From Pseudonocardia terrae (lineage in GTDB: Bacteria > Actinomycetota > Actinomycetes > Mycobacteriales > Pseudonocardiaceae): a stretch of 64,000 nucleotides of DNA. Positions 41,288 through 48,651 of this stretch are shown here, piece by piece. A program made the position numbers and the translations under genes. The stretch lies in NCBI RefSeq assembly GCF_021343995.1, contig NZ_JAJTTE010000024.1, positions 41,887 through 105,886 on the forward strand, written 5' to 3'. The notes beneath the pieces are model-generated. The model was not told the DNA's origin, searched no databases, and saw only the letters and a list, made by a program, of their open reading frames with translations. The stretch's first letter is position 1, and every line of letters starts with the position of its first letter.

Positions 41288-42694
41288 ATGAGCGAACCCG
41301 GCAACGCGACGCCGGCAGTGCGGGAGGCGGACACGAAGACCGTCCGTCGGGCCGTCTCCGGCGCGGCAATGGGCAACGCGATCGAGTGGTACGACTACGG
41401 CGTCTACGGCTACCTGGCGACCGTGATCAAGCAGGTGTTCTTCCCCGAAGCCAGTCCGGCGGCGGGCACCATCCTGGTCTTCGCGGGCATCGCGATCCCG
41501 TTCATCCTGCGACCGCTGGGCGGCATCGTCCTCGGCCCGCTGGGCGACCGGTTCGGCCGGCGCCAGGTCCTGGCCCTGACGATCCTGCTGATGTCCGGCT
41601 CGACCTTCTGCGTCGGGCTCATCCCGAGCTACACCACGATCGGCATCTGGGCGCCGATCCTGCTGCTGTTCTTCCGGCTGGTGCAGGGCTTCTCCACCGG
41701 CGGCGAGTACGGCGGCGCGGCGACCTTCATCGCCGAGTACGCCCCCGACCGCAAGCGCGGGTTCTGGGGCTCGTTCCTGGAGTTCGGCACGCTCGGCGGC
41801 ACCATCCTGGGCGCCGTCCTGGCCACCGTCGTGCAGCTCGGCTTCGACGAGCAGACCCTGCAGAGCTGGGGCTGGCGCATCCCGTTCCTCGTCGCGGGCC
41901 CGCTGGGTCTCATCGGCTTCTGGCTGCGGAACAAGCTCGAGGACACGCCGTGCTTCCAGCAGGCCGAGACCGAGGGCAAGACCACCACCAGCCCCTTCAA
42001 GGAGGTGCTGACGAACGTCTGGCCGCAGATCCTGCAGCTCATCGGCTTCGTGGTGCTGCTCAACGTCGCCGACTACATCCTGCTGACCTACATGCCGACG
42101 TACCTCACGCAGGTGCTGGGGATCAGCGACACCGAGTCGCTGCTCGTGCTGATCGGCGTGATGGTCGTGATGATGGCGCTGATCGCGCCGGTGGGCTCCC
42201 TGTCCGACCGCGTCGGCCGCAAGCCGCTGCTGCTCGCCGCCGCGATCGGCTACCTGGTGCTGGCGGTCCCGGCGTTCCTGCTGATGGGCATGAAGGCCGT
42301 GTTCCCGGTGGTCGTGGGTCTGGTCATCGTCGGCGGGCTGCTGCTGCTCATGCTGGGGACAATCGGCTCGGCGCTGCCGGCGATGTTCCCGACCCGCAAC
42401 CGCTACGGCGGCTTCTCGATCGGCTACTCGACGTCCACGGCGGCCTTCGGCGGCACCGCGCCGCTGATCGTCTCCGCGCTGATCGCGGGCACCGGCAACG
42501 ACCTGATCCCGGCCTTCTACCTGATGGGCGCCGCGGTGATCGCGATCGTGCCGATCCTGGTGATGCCGGAGACGGCGCGGGTCTCCCTGGCCCACCCGAC
42601 GCGGATCCCGGGCACGGACAAGTTCGTGCCGGACCGCACCCCCGCGATGGCCGGGGCAGCCGCCGCGGACAAGGGCGAACGCGCGGAGCACTGA
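41288..42694 (+). CDS. MHS-family MFS transporter (proline/betaine type)
   Basis: The 468-residue, twelve-helix symporter of the metabolite:H+ symporter family is recognised by AAMGNAIEWYDYGVYGYLAT at the first helix, LGDRFGRRQVLALTILLMS at loop 2-3 and RLVQGFSTGGEYGGAATFIA in helix 4. ProP, ShiA and alpha-ketoglutarate permeases belong here; the sequence does not pick one. A strong GGAGG precedes the ATG at 41288. It is convergent with the amidohydrolase of the mim cluster. Confidence 0.88.
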   Translation: MSEPGNATPAVREADTKTVRRAVSGAAMGNAIEWYDYGVYGYLATVIKQVFFPEASPAAGTILVFAGIAIPFILRPLGGIVLGPLGDRFGRRQVLALTILLMSGSTFCVGLIPSYTTIGIWAPILLLFFRLVQGFSTGGEYGGAATFIAEYAPDRKRGFWGSFLEFGTLGGTILGAVLATVVQLGFDEQTLQSWGWRIPFLVAGPLGLIGFWLRNKLEDTPCFQQAETEGKTTTSPFKEVLTNVWPQILQLIGFVVLLNVADYILLTYMPTYLTQVLGISDTESLLVLIGVMVVMMALIAPVGSLSDRVGRKPLLLAAAIGYLVLAVPAFLLMGMKAVFPVVVGLVIVGGLLLLMLGTIGSALPAMFPTRNRYGGFSIGYSTSTAAFGGTAPLIVSALIAGTGNDLIPAFYLMGAAVIAIVPILVMPETARVSLAHPTRIPGTDKFVPDRTPAMAGAAAADKGERAEH

Positions 42695-42724
42695 CCGGGC
42701 ACGGTCTCGACCGACCGCACCGGC

Positions 42725-42752
42725 GGCCCGGATCCCCGCGGGGGTCCGGGCC
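42725..42752. terminator. Bidirectional hairpin terminator
   Basis: GGCCCGGATCCCC at 42725-42737 pairs with GGGGGTCCGGGCC at 42740-42752 with one U.G pair. The two-base gap means that the innermost pairs open to form the loop. It lies between the MHS transporter (ending at 42694) and the convergent amidohydrolase (ending at 42775). Confidence 0.75.
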
Positions 42753-42774
42753 GTCGGCCGTGGAACGGGTGTCG

Positions 42775-43887
42775 TCAGCGGGCGCGGGCGACGGAGTGCG
42801 CGACGAGCGCCTCCGGCACGGGCAGCCGGTAGAGCCGCGCCGCGTTGGCCCCGAGCACGGCCTGCACCGCGGCGGGTCCGAGCCCGCGCGCGAGCAGCGC
42901 CGACGCCGTCTCCTCGACCAGCCGCTCCGGCCGGACGAGGGGGTAGCCGCTGCCGAACAGCAGGCGCTGCGGCCCGAACGCGGCCAGCAGCGCGTCGAGC
43001 GCCTCCCCCGCCTCCCGCGGATGGGTGCGCAGCCCCACCAGGACCTCGGTGAGCAGCACGTGCACCCCGGGCAGCTGCGCGAGCCGGATCAGGACCGCCG
43101 TCGGCAGCCAGCCCGCGCCCAGCACGAAGCGCATCCGCGGCAGCGCCGAGGCCAGCACCCGGACCTGCCCCGGGTCGATGCGCCCGGCGGGCGCCGGTCG
43201 GGCGTCGCGCTCCCGGACGGGCAGGGCCGACCCCGAGCGCACCGGCTCGGCCCAGCTCGGCCAGCGGGCCCGGATGCGTCCCGACCCCGTGGGCCGGTCC
43301 GGGACACCGCCGTGGCTCCAGACGGGGGCGCCGGCGGCCGGATGCGCGACCGCCCCGACCCCCACGTGCACCACGGCGGCGCCCGCCTGCTCGGCCCGGC
43401 CGAGCGCCCGCCGCAGCGCCGGGTCCCCGAGCTCGAGGCGGGCCTCCGGACGGGTCCCGGACGTCAGGGAGAGGCCGCGGAGGTCCTCCCGCTGCACCCG
43501 GGCCGCGATCCCGCGACGGCCGCCCTCGTCGGCGGGGTCGAGCTCGCCGGTCACCGCGAACCGGCCGGCGAGCCCCTCCGCGAGCTCCGCGGACCACGCC
43601 GACGGCGCGAACCCGAGGACGAAGAGCGACCCCAGCCCGAGCGGCTGCAGCACCGCCCGATCGACGTGCCCTCGACCCAGCAGGTCGGAGACCAGGGAGC
43701 GCTCTCCGACCGCGGCGAACTCGTCGAACGGGATCGGCCGGGGGGTCCGGTCGAGGACGCGGTGCCGGTGGTGGAGGTCGGCGACGAACTGCTCGCCCGC
43801 CGGGCCCGCCTGGTTGTGCGGGCTGCCGTCCCACGCGTGCACATGGGCGTCGACGACGACGTAGCGCTCCCCGCCGACCTCGTACAC
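42775..43887 (-). CDS. Amidohydrolase-2 family protein of the monooxygenase cluster, with altered active-site motifs
   Basis: This 370-residue TIM-barrel protein begins VVVDAHVHAWD (HxH metal motif near residue 12) and keeps VVHVGVGAVAHPA and the C-terminal GANAARLYRLP. Two expected motifs are changed: the usual GHxG after FVLG reads GAGW, and the usual GSDyP reads GSGYPLVRPERL. A metal His and the catalytic Asp therefore seem to be lost, so the enzyme may be inactive or use other chemistry. Amidohydrolase genes are regular members of prm/mim clusters, but their role is not established. GTG at 43887 with GGGAGAGG before it. Three palindromes lie just upstream. Confidence 0.75.
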   Translation of the reverse strand: MYEVGGERYVVVDAHVHAWDGSPHNQAGPAGEQFVADLHHRHRVLDRTPRPIPFDEFAAVGERSLVSDLLGRGHVDRAVLQPLGLGSLFVLGFAPSAWSAELAEGLAGRFAVTGELDPADEGGRRGIAARVQREDLRGLSLTSGTRPEARLELGDPALRRALGRAEQAGAAVVHVGVGAVAHPAAGAPVWSHGGVPDRPTGSGRIRARWPSWAEPVRSGSALPVRERDARPAPAGRIDPGQVRVLASALPRMRFVLGAGWLPTAVLIRLAQLPGVHVLLTEVLVGLRTHPREAGEALDALLAAFGPQRLLFGSGYPLVRPERLVEETASALLARGLGPAAVQAVLGANAARLYRLPVPEALVAHSVARAR

Positions 43888-43901
43888 CGCGCCTCTCCCG
43901 T

Positions 43902-44005
43902 CGCGTTATGGAACCATAATGCGAATTCAGACCGGTATTTCGCGCATTATGGTCCCATAATGCGCTCCAGCCCGGTGCTGTCGCGCATCATGGTTCCACA
44001 ACGCG
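43902..44005. promoter_or_regulatory. Array of three 22-bp palindromes with 41-bp period
   Basis: Sites at 43902-43923, 43943-43964 and 43984-44005 share the consensus CGCATTATGG-N2-CCATAATGCG. The middle site is a perfect inverted repeat, the first has one mismatch and the third three. Their centres are exactly 41 bp apart, about four helical turns, so bound dimers would face the same side of the DNA. The array fills the gap between the groEL stop and the amidohydrolase start, ending 15 nt before that start. The islands are unusually AT-rich for this genome. They look like operators for a regulator I cannot name. Confidence 0.8.
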
Positions 44006-44014
44006 ATTCCCGGC

Positions 44015-45700
44015 TCAGCCCACCGACGGGCCGAGGCCCAGCGACTGCGGCGTCGACGAGTCCGGGCTGGGCTGCGGGATGCCCTCGTCGAGCGGCCCGA
44101 ACTCGGTCATCAGGCTCTTGTTCCAGGGCGTGACCTCCTCGGCCACCAACGAGTTGGTGGTGAGGATCAGGCCGGCCACGGAGGCGCCGTTCTGCAGCGC
44201 CGAGCGCACGACCCGCAGCGGGTCGATGATGCCCATTTCGACCATGTCGCCGAAGCGGCCCTGCAGGGCGTCGAAGCCCTCGTCCACGCCCAGGTCCGCG
44301 ACCTGCTTGACGACGTCGGCGCCGTCGTAGCCGGCGTTGGAGGCGATCAGGTGCACGGGCTCGGACAGCGCGGCCCGCACGATCTCGACGCCGATCCGGT
44401 AGTCGCCGTCCACGTCCAGCCCGTCGAGCGCGGACTCGGCGTGCAGCAGCGCCGACCCGCCGCCCGCGACGATGCCCTCGGCCATGGCGGCCCGGGTCGC
44501 CTGCAGCGAGTCGTCGACGCGGTGCCGGATCTCCTTGAGCTCCGCGTTCGTCGGCGCGCCCACGGAGATGATGGCGGCCTTGCCGGAGAGCCGCGCGATG
44601 CGGTCGTTGAGCCAGTCCTCGTCCGTGCCGATCGACGCGCGCGCCATCTCGGCCCGCAGCTGCGCGAGCCGTCGTTCGACGGCCTCCTTCGAGCCGTGCC
44701 CGCCGATGAACACGCTCTGCTCGTTGGTCGCCCGGACCTGCGTGGTCCGGCCGAGGTGCTCGGTCGTCATCTGCTCCAGCGCGAAGCTCGACGCCTTGGA
44801 GTGCACCTTCGCGCCGGTCAGCGCGGCAAGGTCCTCCAGCAGGTGAACGCGCTTCTCGCCGAACCCGGGCGCCTGGATGGCGGTGACCTTGAGGTGCCCG
44901 TTGACGTGGTTGTGCACCAGCATCTGCAGCGCGGTGCCCTCGACCTTCTCGGCCACGATGACCAGTGGCCGGGGGTCGCGCATGAGCTTCTCGAGCACCG
45001 GCATCAGCTGCCGGACGTCCGAGATCTTCTCGGCGGACAGCAGGATGTACGGGTCGTCCAGGACGGCCATCATCGAGCCCGGGTCGGTGACCAGGTAGGG
45101 CGAGACGTAGCCGTTGTCGAACTCGAAGTCCTCGACGAAGTTCACGGTCAGCCCGAGGACCGGGCCGTCGTCGACGGAGATCACGCCGTCGTCCCCGACG
45201 GTGTGCAGCGTCCTGGCGATGACCGAGCCGATGGCGTCGTCGTCGTTCGCCGAGATGGCGGCCACGCGCGAGAGGTGCTCGAGCGAGTCGACGGGGTGCG
45301 CCACCGCGGCGAGCTTCTCGACGATCCGGCCGACGGCGAGGTCGATGCCCCGCTTGACCAGCACCGGGTTCCCGCCGGACTGGATGGCCTTCATCCCCTC
45401 GCGGACGATGGCCTGGGCCACCACGGTCGCGGTGGTGGTGCCGTCGCCGACGGTGTCGTTGGTCTTGATCGCCGCTTCCTTGAGGATCTGCGCGCCCATG
45501 TTCTCGAAGGGGTCGCGCAGGAAGATCTCGCGGGCGATGGTCACGCCGTCGTTGGTCACCTCGGGCGTGCCGGTGATCTTCTCCAGGACGACGTTACGGC
45601 CTTTCGGGCCGAGAGTGCTCTTGACGGCCTCGGCGAGCTGGTCCACCCCGGCCTGGAGCGCCCTGCGGGCGTCCACGCCGAACTTGAGTTCCTTGGCCAT
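44015..45700 (-). CDS. mimG: GroEL-type chaperonin dedicated to the monooxygenase
   Basis: The 561-residue chaperonin has the ATP site KSTLGPKGRNVVLEK and TNDTVGDGTTTATV (catalytic Asp near 86) and complete equatorial, intermediate and apical domains. It diverges from housekeeping GroEL in the C-terminus, which ends SLGLGPSVG instead of a GGM tail. No groES is adjacent. In Mycobacterium the mimG chaperonin is needed for productive folding of the MimA large subunit, and the position downstream of mimD supports the same role here. A GGAGG precedes the ATG. A strong hairpin separates it from mimD. Confidence 0.9.
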   Translation of the reverse strand: MAKELKFGVDARRALQAGVDQLAEAVKSTLGPKGRNVVLEKITGTPEVTNDGVTIAREIFLRDPFENMGAQILKEAAIKTNDTVGDGTTTATVVAQAIVREGMKAIQSGGNPVLVKRGIDLAVGRIVEKLAAVAHPVDSLEHLSRVAAISANDDDAIGSVIARTLHTVGDDGVISVDDGPVLGLTVNFVEDFEFDNGYVSPYLVTDPGSMMAVLDDPYILLSAEKISDVRQLMPVLEKLMRDPRPLVIVAEKVEGTALQMLVHNHVNGHLKVTAIQAPGFGEKRVHLLEDLAALTGAKVHSKASSFALEQMTTEHLGRTTQVRATNEQSVFIGGHGSKEAVERRLAQLRAEMARASIGTDEDWLNDRIARLSGKAAIISVGAPTNAELKEIRHRVDDSLQATRAAMAEGIVAGGGSALLHAESALDGLDVDGDYRIGVEIVRAALSEPVHLIASNAGYDGADVVKQVADLGVDEGFDALQGRFGDMVEMGIIDPLRVVRSALQNGASVAGLILTTNSLVAEEVTPWNKSLMTEFGPLDEGIPQPSPDSSTPQSLGLGPSVG

Positions 45701-45763
45701 GACTTCGGTCCTCCCGGACTATCGAGTACTGCGTTGGTCAGCCGCGCGGGTGCGGATCAACAG

Positions 45764-45808
45764 CCCGCAGGTGGCGGCGGCGCCCTCAGGGGCCGCCGCC
45801 ACCGCGGG
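45764..45808 (-). terminator. Strong hairpin between mimD and the chaperonin gene
   Basis: CCCGCAGGTGGCGGCGGC pairs with GCCGCCGCCACCGCGGG: a perfect 12-bp inner stem (45770-45781 with 45792-45803), then one bulged A, then 5 more pairs, around a 10-nt loop. It begins 19 nt after the mimD stop and ends 64 nt before groEL. It should terminate or stabilise the mimABCD message, with groEL made from read-through or its own promoter. Confidence 0.75.
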
Positions 45809-45826
45809 GGTGAGGAGCGGAGGTGG

Positions 45827-46198
45827 TTACGAGACCGGCTTCAGGTCGAAGTCGATGTACTCGGCCGCGTCCTCGGGGTTGGCGAACATGATCGTCTTGT
45901 CGTCGAGGTGGACCATGCGGCCGTAGTGGGTGGACATCGCCTCCTCGAACTCGGCGGCGTTGAACCAGCCCTCCTCCTCGCCGGCCTCCTCGTCGACGTC
46001 GGCGTAGACGACCTCGAACTTGCCCTTGCCGTCGACGCGGATCATCGAGGGCAGCTCCTCGACCTTCACGTTGTCCAGCCGACGCAGGACGTTCGCGATC
46101 AGCGTGCCGACCTGCGAGTTCATCAGCGTGAACCCGCACATGTTCGACGCGGTGTTGTCCGACTTGAACGGGCTCTCGGAGGTCTTGAAGGCGGTCAC
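45827..46198 (-). CDS. mimD: Monooxygenase coupling (effector) protein
   Basis: The 123-residue MmoB/DmpM-type coupling protein has SNMCGFTLMNSQVGTLIANV near the start and MIRVDGKGKFEVVY in the central sheet. It has no cofactor; it binds the hydroxylase and controls substrate entry and turnover. GTG at 46198 overlaps the mimC stop by 4 nt. Fourth gene of the operon, ending in the region of a strong hairpin. Confidence 0.9.
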   Translation of the reverse strand: MTAFKTSESPFKSDNTASNMCGFTLMNSQVGTLIANVLRRLDNVKVEELPSMIRVDGKGKFEVVYADVDEEAGEEEGWFNAAEFEEAMSTHYGRMVHLDDKTIMFANPEDAAEYIDFDLKPVS

Positions 46199-47397
46199 TG
46201 CTTCAGCTCCTCGGGGGTGTCGAGATTGAGATCGCGGCAGATTCCGGCGAACCGGCTCTTGGCACGGTCGAGGGCGTCCTCGAACCTCGGGGGCTTGTGG
46301 TCGGCCTGCGACCACATCGGCTGCATGGTGCGGGCCGCCTCGAGCGCCTGCGGCACCCAGTGCGACAGCCAGCCCTGCATGAGCTCCTTGTTGTGTGCGG
46401 CGAACTCCCGGTCCTCGGCCAGCGGGCCGAAGCAGGCGATCGTCCAGCGCAGGTCGCGCTGGGCGTAGTCGAACTCGCCGGCACCCATCACGGTCGGGGT
46501 CACGAAGTCGCCGTTGCCGGCGGCGGCCTGCATGACCAGGTTCGACCGGAAGAGCTCACCGATCAGCGGCTCGAACACGATGTTGGCGGCGAAGATGGCC
46601 TCGCCCCAGTCGTCCTGCACGGCCGTGAGGGCCTCGCAGACCTTCCGGGCGCCCTGCCACTCGGCGTCGGAGTTCCACGCCTCGACGTGCGCGGTGCCGT
46701 CGAAGCCGTCGATCTCCTCGGTGAGGGTCAGGTTGTAGAGCGCGAGGTCCTGGGCGAAGCGGATCTTGCGCGTGCTGTTCACGGCCATCGCCGTGTTGTG
46801 CATGTTCGTCGGGCCGGAGCGCTCGTTGGCAGCGAAGACGTACAGGCCGAGGATGTGCTCGATGTGCATCCACGCGCCGACGTTGCGCTCGACGAAGCGA
46901 ATCCAGTTCGGGGTCCAGAGCTCGAAGGCCTTCGCGTGGCGGGCGTTGTCGACGTTCTGGGTGAGCTGCCGGACGACGTTGGCGTTGTACCGGTAGAGGG
47001 ACTGCTCCCACTCCTCGTTGGGGTCGCGGAACTCGTGCCAGCCGTGCGCGGGCCAGTTCTGGACGTGCATCGCGCCCGTCCCGACGCCGCGGGCCGGCTC
47101 CGGCTCGTCGACGCCCCAGGCCTTGAGCTTGGTCCAGTGCAGGGGGTAGCCGTTCGTCCCGTCGGCGAAGCCGTAGATCCACCCCTGGGCCAGGTAGTGC
47201 CGCGGGTCCGGCTGGACCTCGACGGTCACGTCCTCGTAGTGGGTCTGCTTGCGCTTCGCCGGCGTGAAGTAGTTGTAGCGCCGCGCGGCGGGGCTCGAGT
47301 CGGGGAACTCCTTCGCACCCGCCTCTGCGTCCGTGAACACGGGCTTCGGAACGCTGCGTTCGGTCGGGGCGGAGGGATTGCTCTCTGTGGTGGTCAC
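46195..47397 (-). CDS. mimC: Monooxygenase small (beta) hydroxylase subunit
   Basis: The 400-residue ferritin-like subunit lacks the di-iron ligands of the alpha subunit but keeps the family segments HVQNWPAHGWHEFRDPNEEW, YRYNANVVRQL and FAANERSGPTNMHNTAMAVN. It supports the alpha subunit in the (alpha-beta)2 or similar hydroxylase. GTG at 47397 overlaps the reductase stop by 4 nt. Length and position match MimC/PrmC/ThmB. Confidence 0.92.
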   Translation of the reverse strand: MTTTESNPSAPTERSVPKPVFTDAEAGAKEFPDSSPAARRYNYFTPAKRKQTHYEDVTVEVQPDPRHYLAQGWIYGFADGTNGYPLHWTKLKAWGVDEPEPARGVGTGAMHVQNWPAHGWHEFRDPNEEWEQSLYRYNANVVRQLTQNVDNARHAKAFELWTPNWIRFVERNVGAWMHIEHILGLYVFAANERSGPTNMHNTAMAVNSTRKIRFAQDLALYNLTLTEEIDGFDGTAHVEAWNSDAEWQGARKVCEALTAVQDDWGEAIFAANIVFEPLIGELFRSNLVMQAAAGNGDFVTPTVMGAGEFDYAQRDLRWTIACFGPLAEDREFAAHNKELMQGWLSHWVPQALEAARTMQPMWSQADHKPPRFEDALDRAKSRFAGICRDLNLDTPEELKQ

Positions 47398-48461
47398 TGC
47401 CCGTCCTCGCCTTCCTGCTCACCGGTCGTGGTGAACTTGTCGTAGAAGATGTTCTGCTCGCGCACGCCCAGTGCGGTCAGGGTCGCGATCGCCGCGTCGA
47501 CCATGGGCGGCGGACCGCAGACGTAGGCATCTGCTCCTTCCAGGGTCGGTTCGAGGGCCTTGACCACCTCGGTGATCAGGCCCGTGTGGCCTTCCCACGG
47601 CTCGCCCTCCGCCGGCTCGGACAGGGCGGGCACGTAGCGGAAGTCGGGGATCTTCTCGGCGAGCGCATGGAGCTCGTCCTCGAAGCAGAGGTCGCGGGCG
47701 GTGCGGGCCCCGTAGTAGAAGGTCGCCTTGCGCTCGACCCCGCGCTCGGCCATGGACCGCAGCAGTCCGAGCACGGGGGCCATGCCGGCCCCGCCGCCCA
47801 CGAAGATCAGGTTCGACGTGCGGTTCTCCCGGAGCGTGAAGGTCCCGAAGGGGGCCTCCACCTCGAGCCGGTCCCCCACCTGGATCTTGTCCGCCAGGTG
47901 CTCCGAGAACAGGCCGCCCGGGTAGATCTTGATGACGAACTCGTAGATCCCCTCGCGGTTGGGGGTGTTCGCCATGGAGAAGGACCGCGTCTCCTCGGTG
48001 CCCGGGACGACGAAGTCCATGTACTGGCCCGGGAAGAACTTGATCTCGTCCGGCTCCAGCAGCTTGACGACGAGGTGCCGCATGTCGTGGGTGACCGCCT
48101 CGTTGGACAGCACCTCGACCACGCCCCGGCGCAGCGGCAGTCCGCCCCGGATGATCTCCTCGTCGTAGTTGAGGAGCTCGATGACCAGGTCCTCGTAGGC
48201 GTGCGCCCGGCAGAGCAGGGTCTGGCCCTCCTCCTTCTCGTAGTCCGGCAGCGCGAACGTCGAGTAGCTGTCGAGCTCGATGTCCTCGCCCTCGAGGACG
48301 AAGGACTTGCAGGCCGCGCACTGACCTTCCTTGCAGCCGTGCATGAGCTGGACGCCGTTCTCGGCGGCGGCGCGCAAGATCGTCTGACCCTCGTCGACCT
48401 CGATCTCGATGCCGACGGGCTCGAAGCGCACCACGTGTTTCTCGCCCAAGGGGAGGACCAC
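47394..48461 (-). CDS. mimB: Monooxygenase reductase
   Basis: The 355-residue reductase carries electrons from NADH to the hydroxylase. A plant-type [2Fe-2S] domain has Cys43, Cys48, Cys51 and Cys84 (CKEGQCAAC). FAD binding is at RSFSMAN (about 159-165), NAD binding at VGGGAGMAPV and the C-terminal CGPPPM. It lies between mimA and mimC but is separated from mimA by 190 nt with strong RNA structure, whereas it overlaps mimC. The start at 48461 is supported by the MVLPLGEKH N-terminus. Confidence 0.93.
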   Translation of the reverse strand: MVLPLGEKHVVRFEPVGIEIEVDEGQTILRAAAENGVQLMHGCKEGQCAACKSFVLEGEDIELDSYSTFALPDYEKEEGQTLLCRAHAYEDLVIELLNYDEEIIRGGLPLRRGVVEVLSNEAVTHDMRHLVVKLLEPDEIKFFPGQYMDFVVPGTEETRSFSMANTPNREGIYEFVIKIYPGGLFSEHLADKIQVGDRLEVEAPFGTFTLRENRTSNLIFVGGGAGMAPVLGLLRSMAERGVERKATFYYGARTARDLCFEDELHALAEKIPDFRYVPALSEPAEGEPWEGHTGLITEVVKALEPTLEGADAYVCGPPPMVDAAIATLTALGVREQNIFYDKFTTTGEQEGEDGQ

Positions 48462-48548
48462 CTCTCGACTCGGTTGGGCAGCACCCGCGGGCGGGGCCCA
48501 CCATCACTCCACTGTGGACGGTGACGGTCGCGGGAGACCCCTGGCCCG

Positions 48549-48629
48549 CGGGTGCGACGTACTACCGGGTGGACCCCGCCGGTGGGCGGGGTCGCACCCG
48601 AGCGGGGGAAGGACCGGAGGACCCGGTCC
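48549..48629 (-). other. Structured spacer between mimA and mimB
   Basis: In the mRNA sense the 190-nt spacer first forms GGACCGG-AGGAC-CCGGTCC (48611-48629). It then offers competing stems: GACCCCGCC with GGCGGGGTC (48572-48593), or the longer arm pair CGGGTGCGAC/GTCGCACCCG (48549-48558 with 48591-48600). Such structure could end some transcripts or protect the mimA 3' end, giving more large subunit than reductase. This is inference from base pairing only. Confidence 0.5.
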
Positions 48630-48651
48630 TCCCCCCTCGCCTGACCCGCGC

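Noticed and set aside
45700..45826. A search for a CIRCE element before groEL
   Set aside because: No TTAGCACTC-N9-GAGTGCTAA-like repeat is present; the gene seems controlled with the mim operon.
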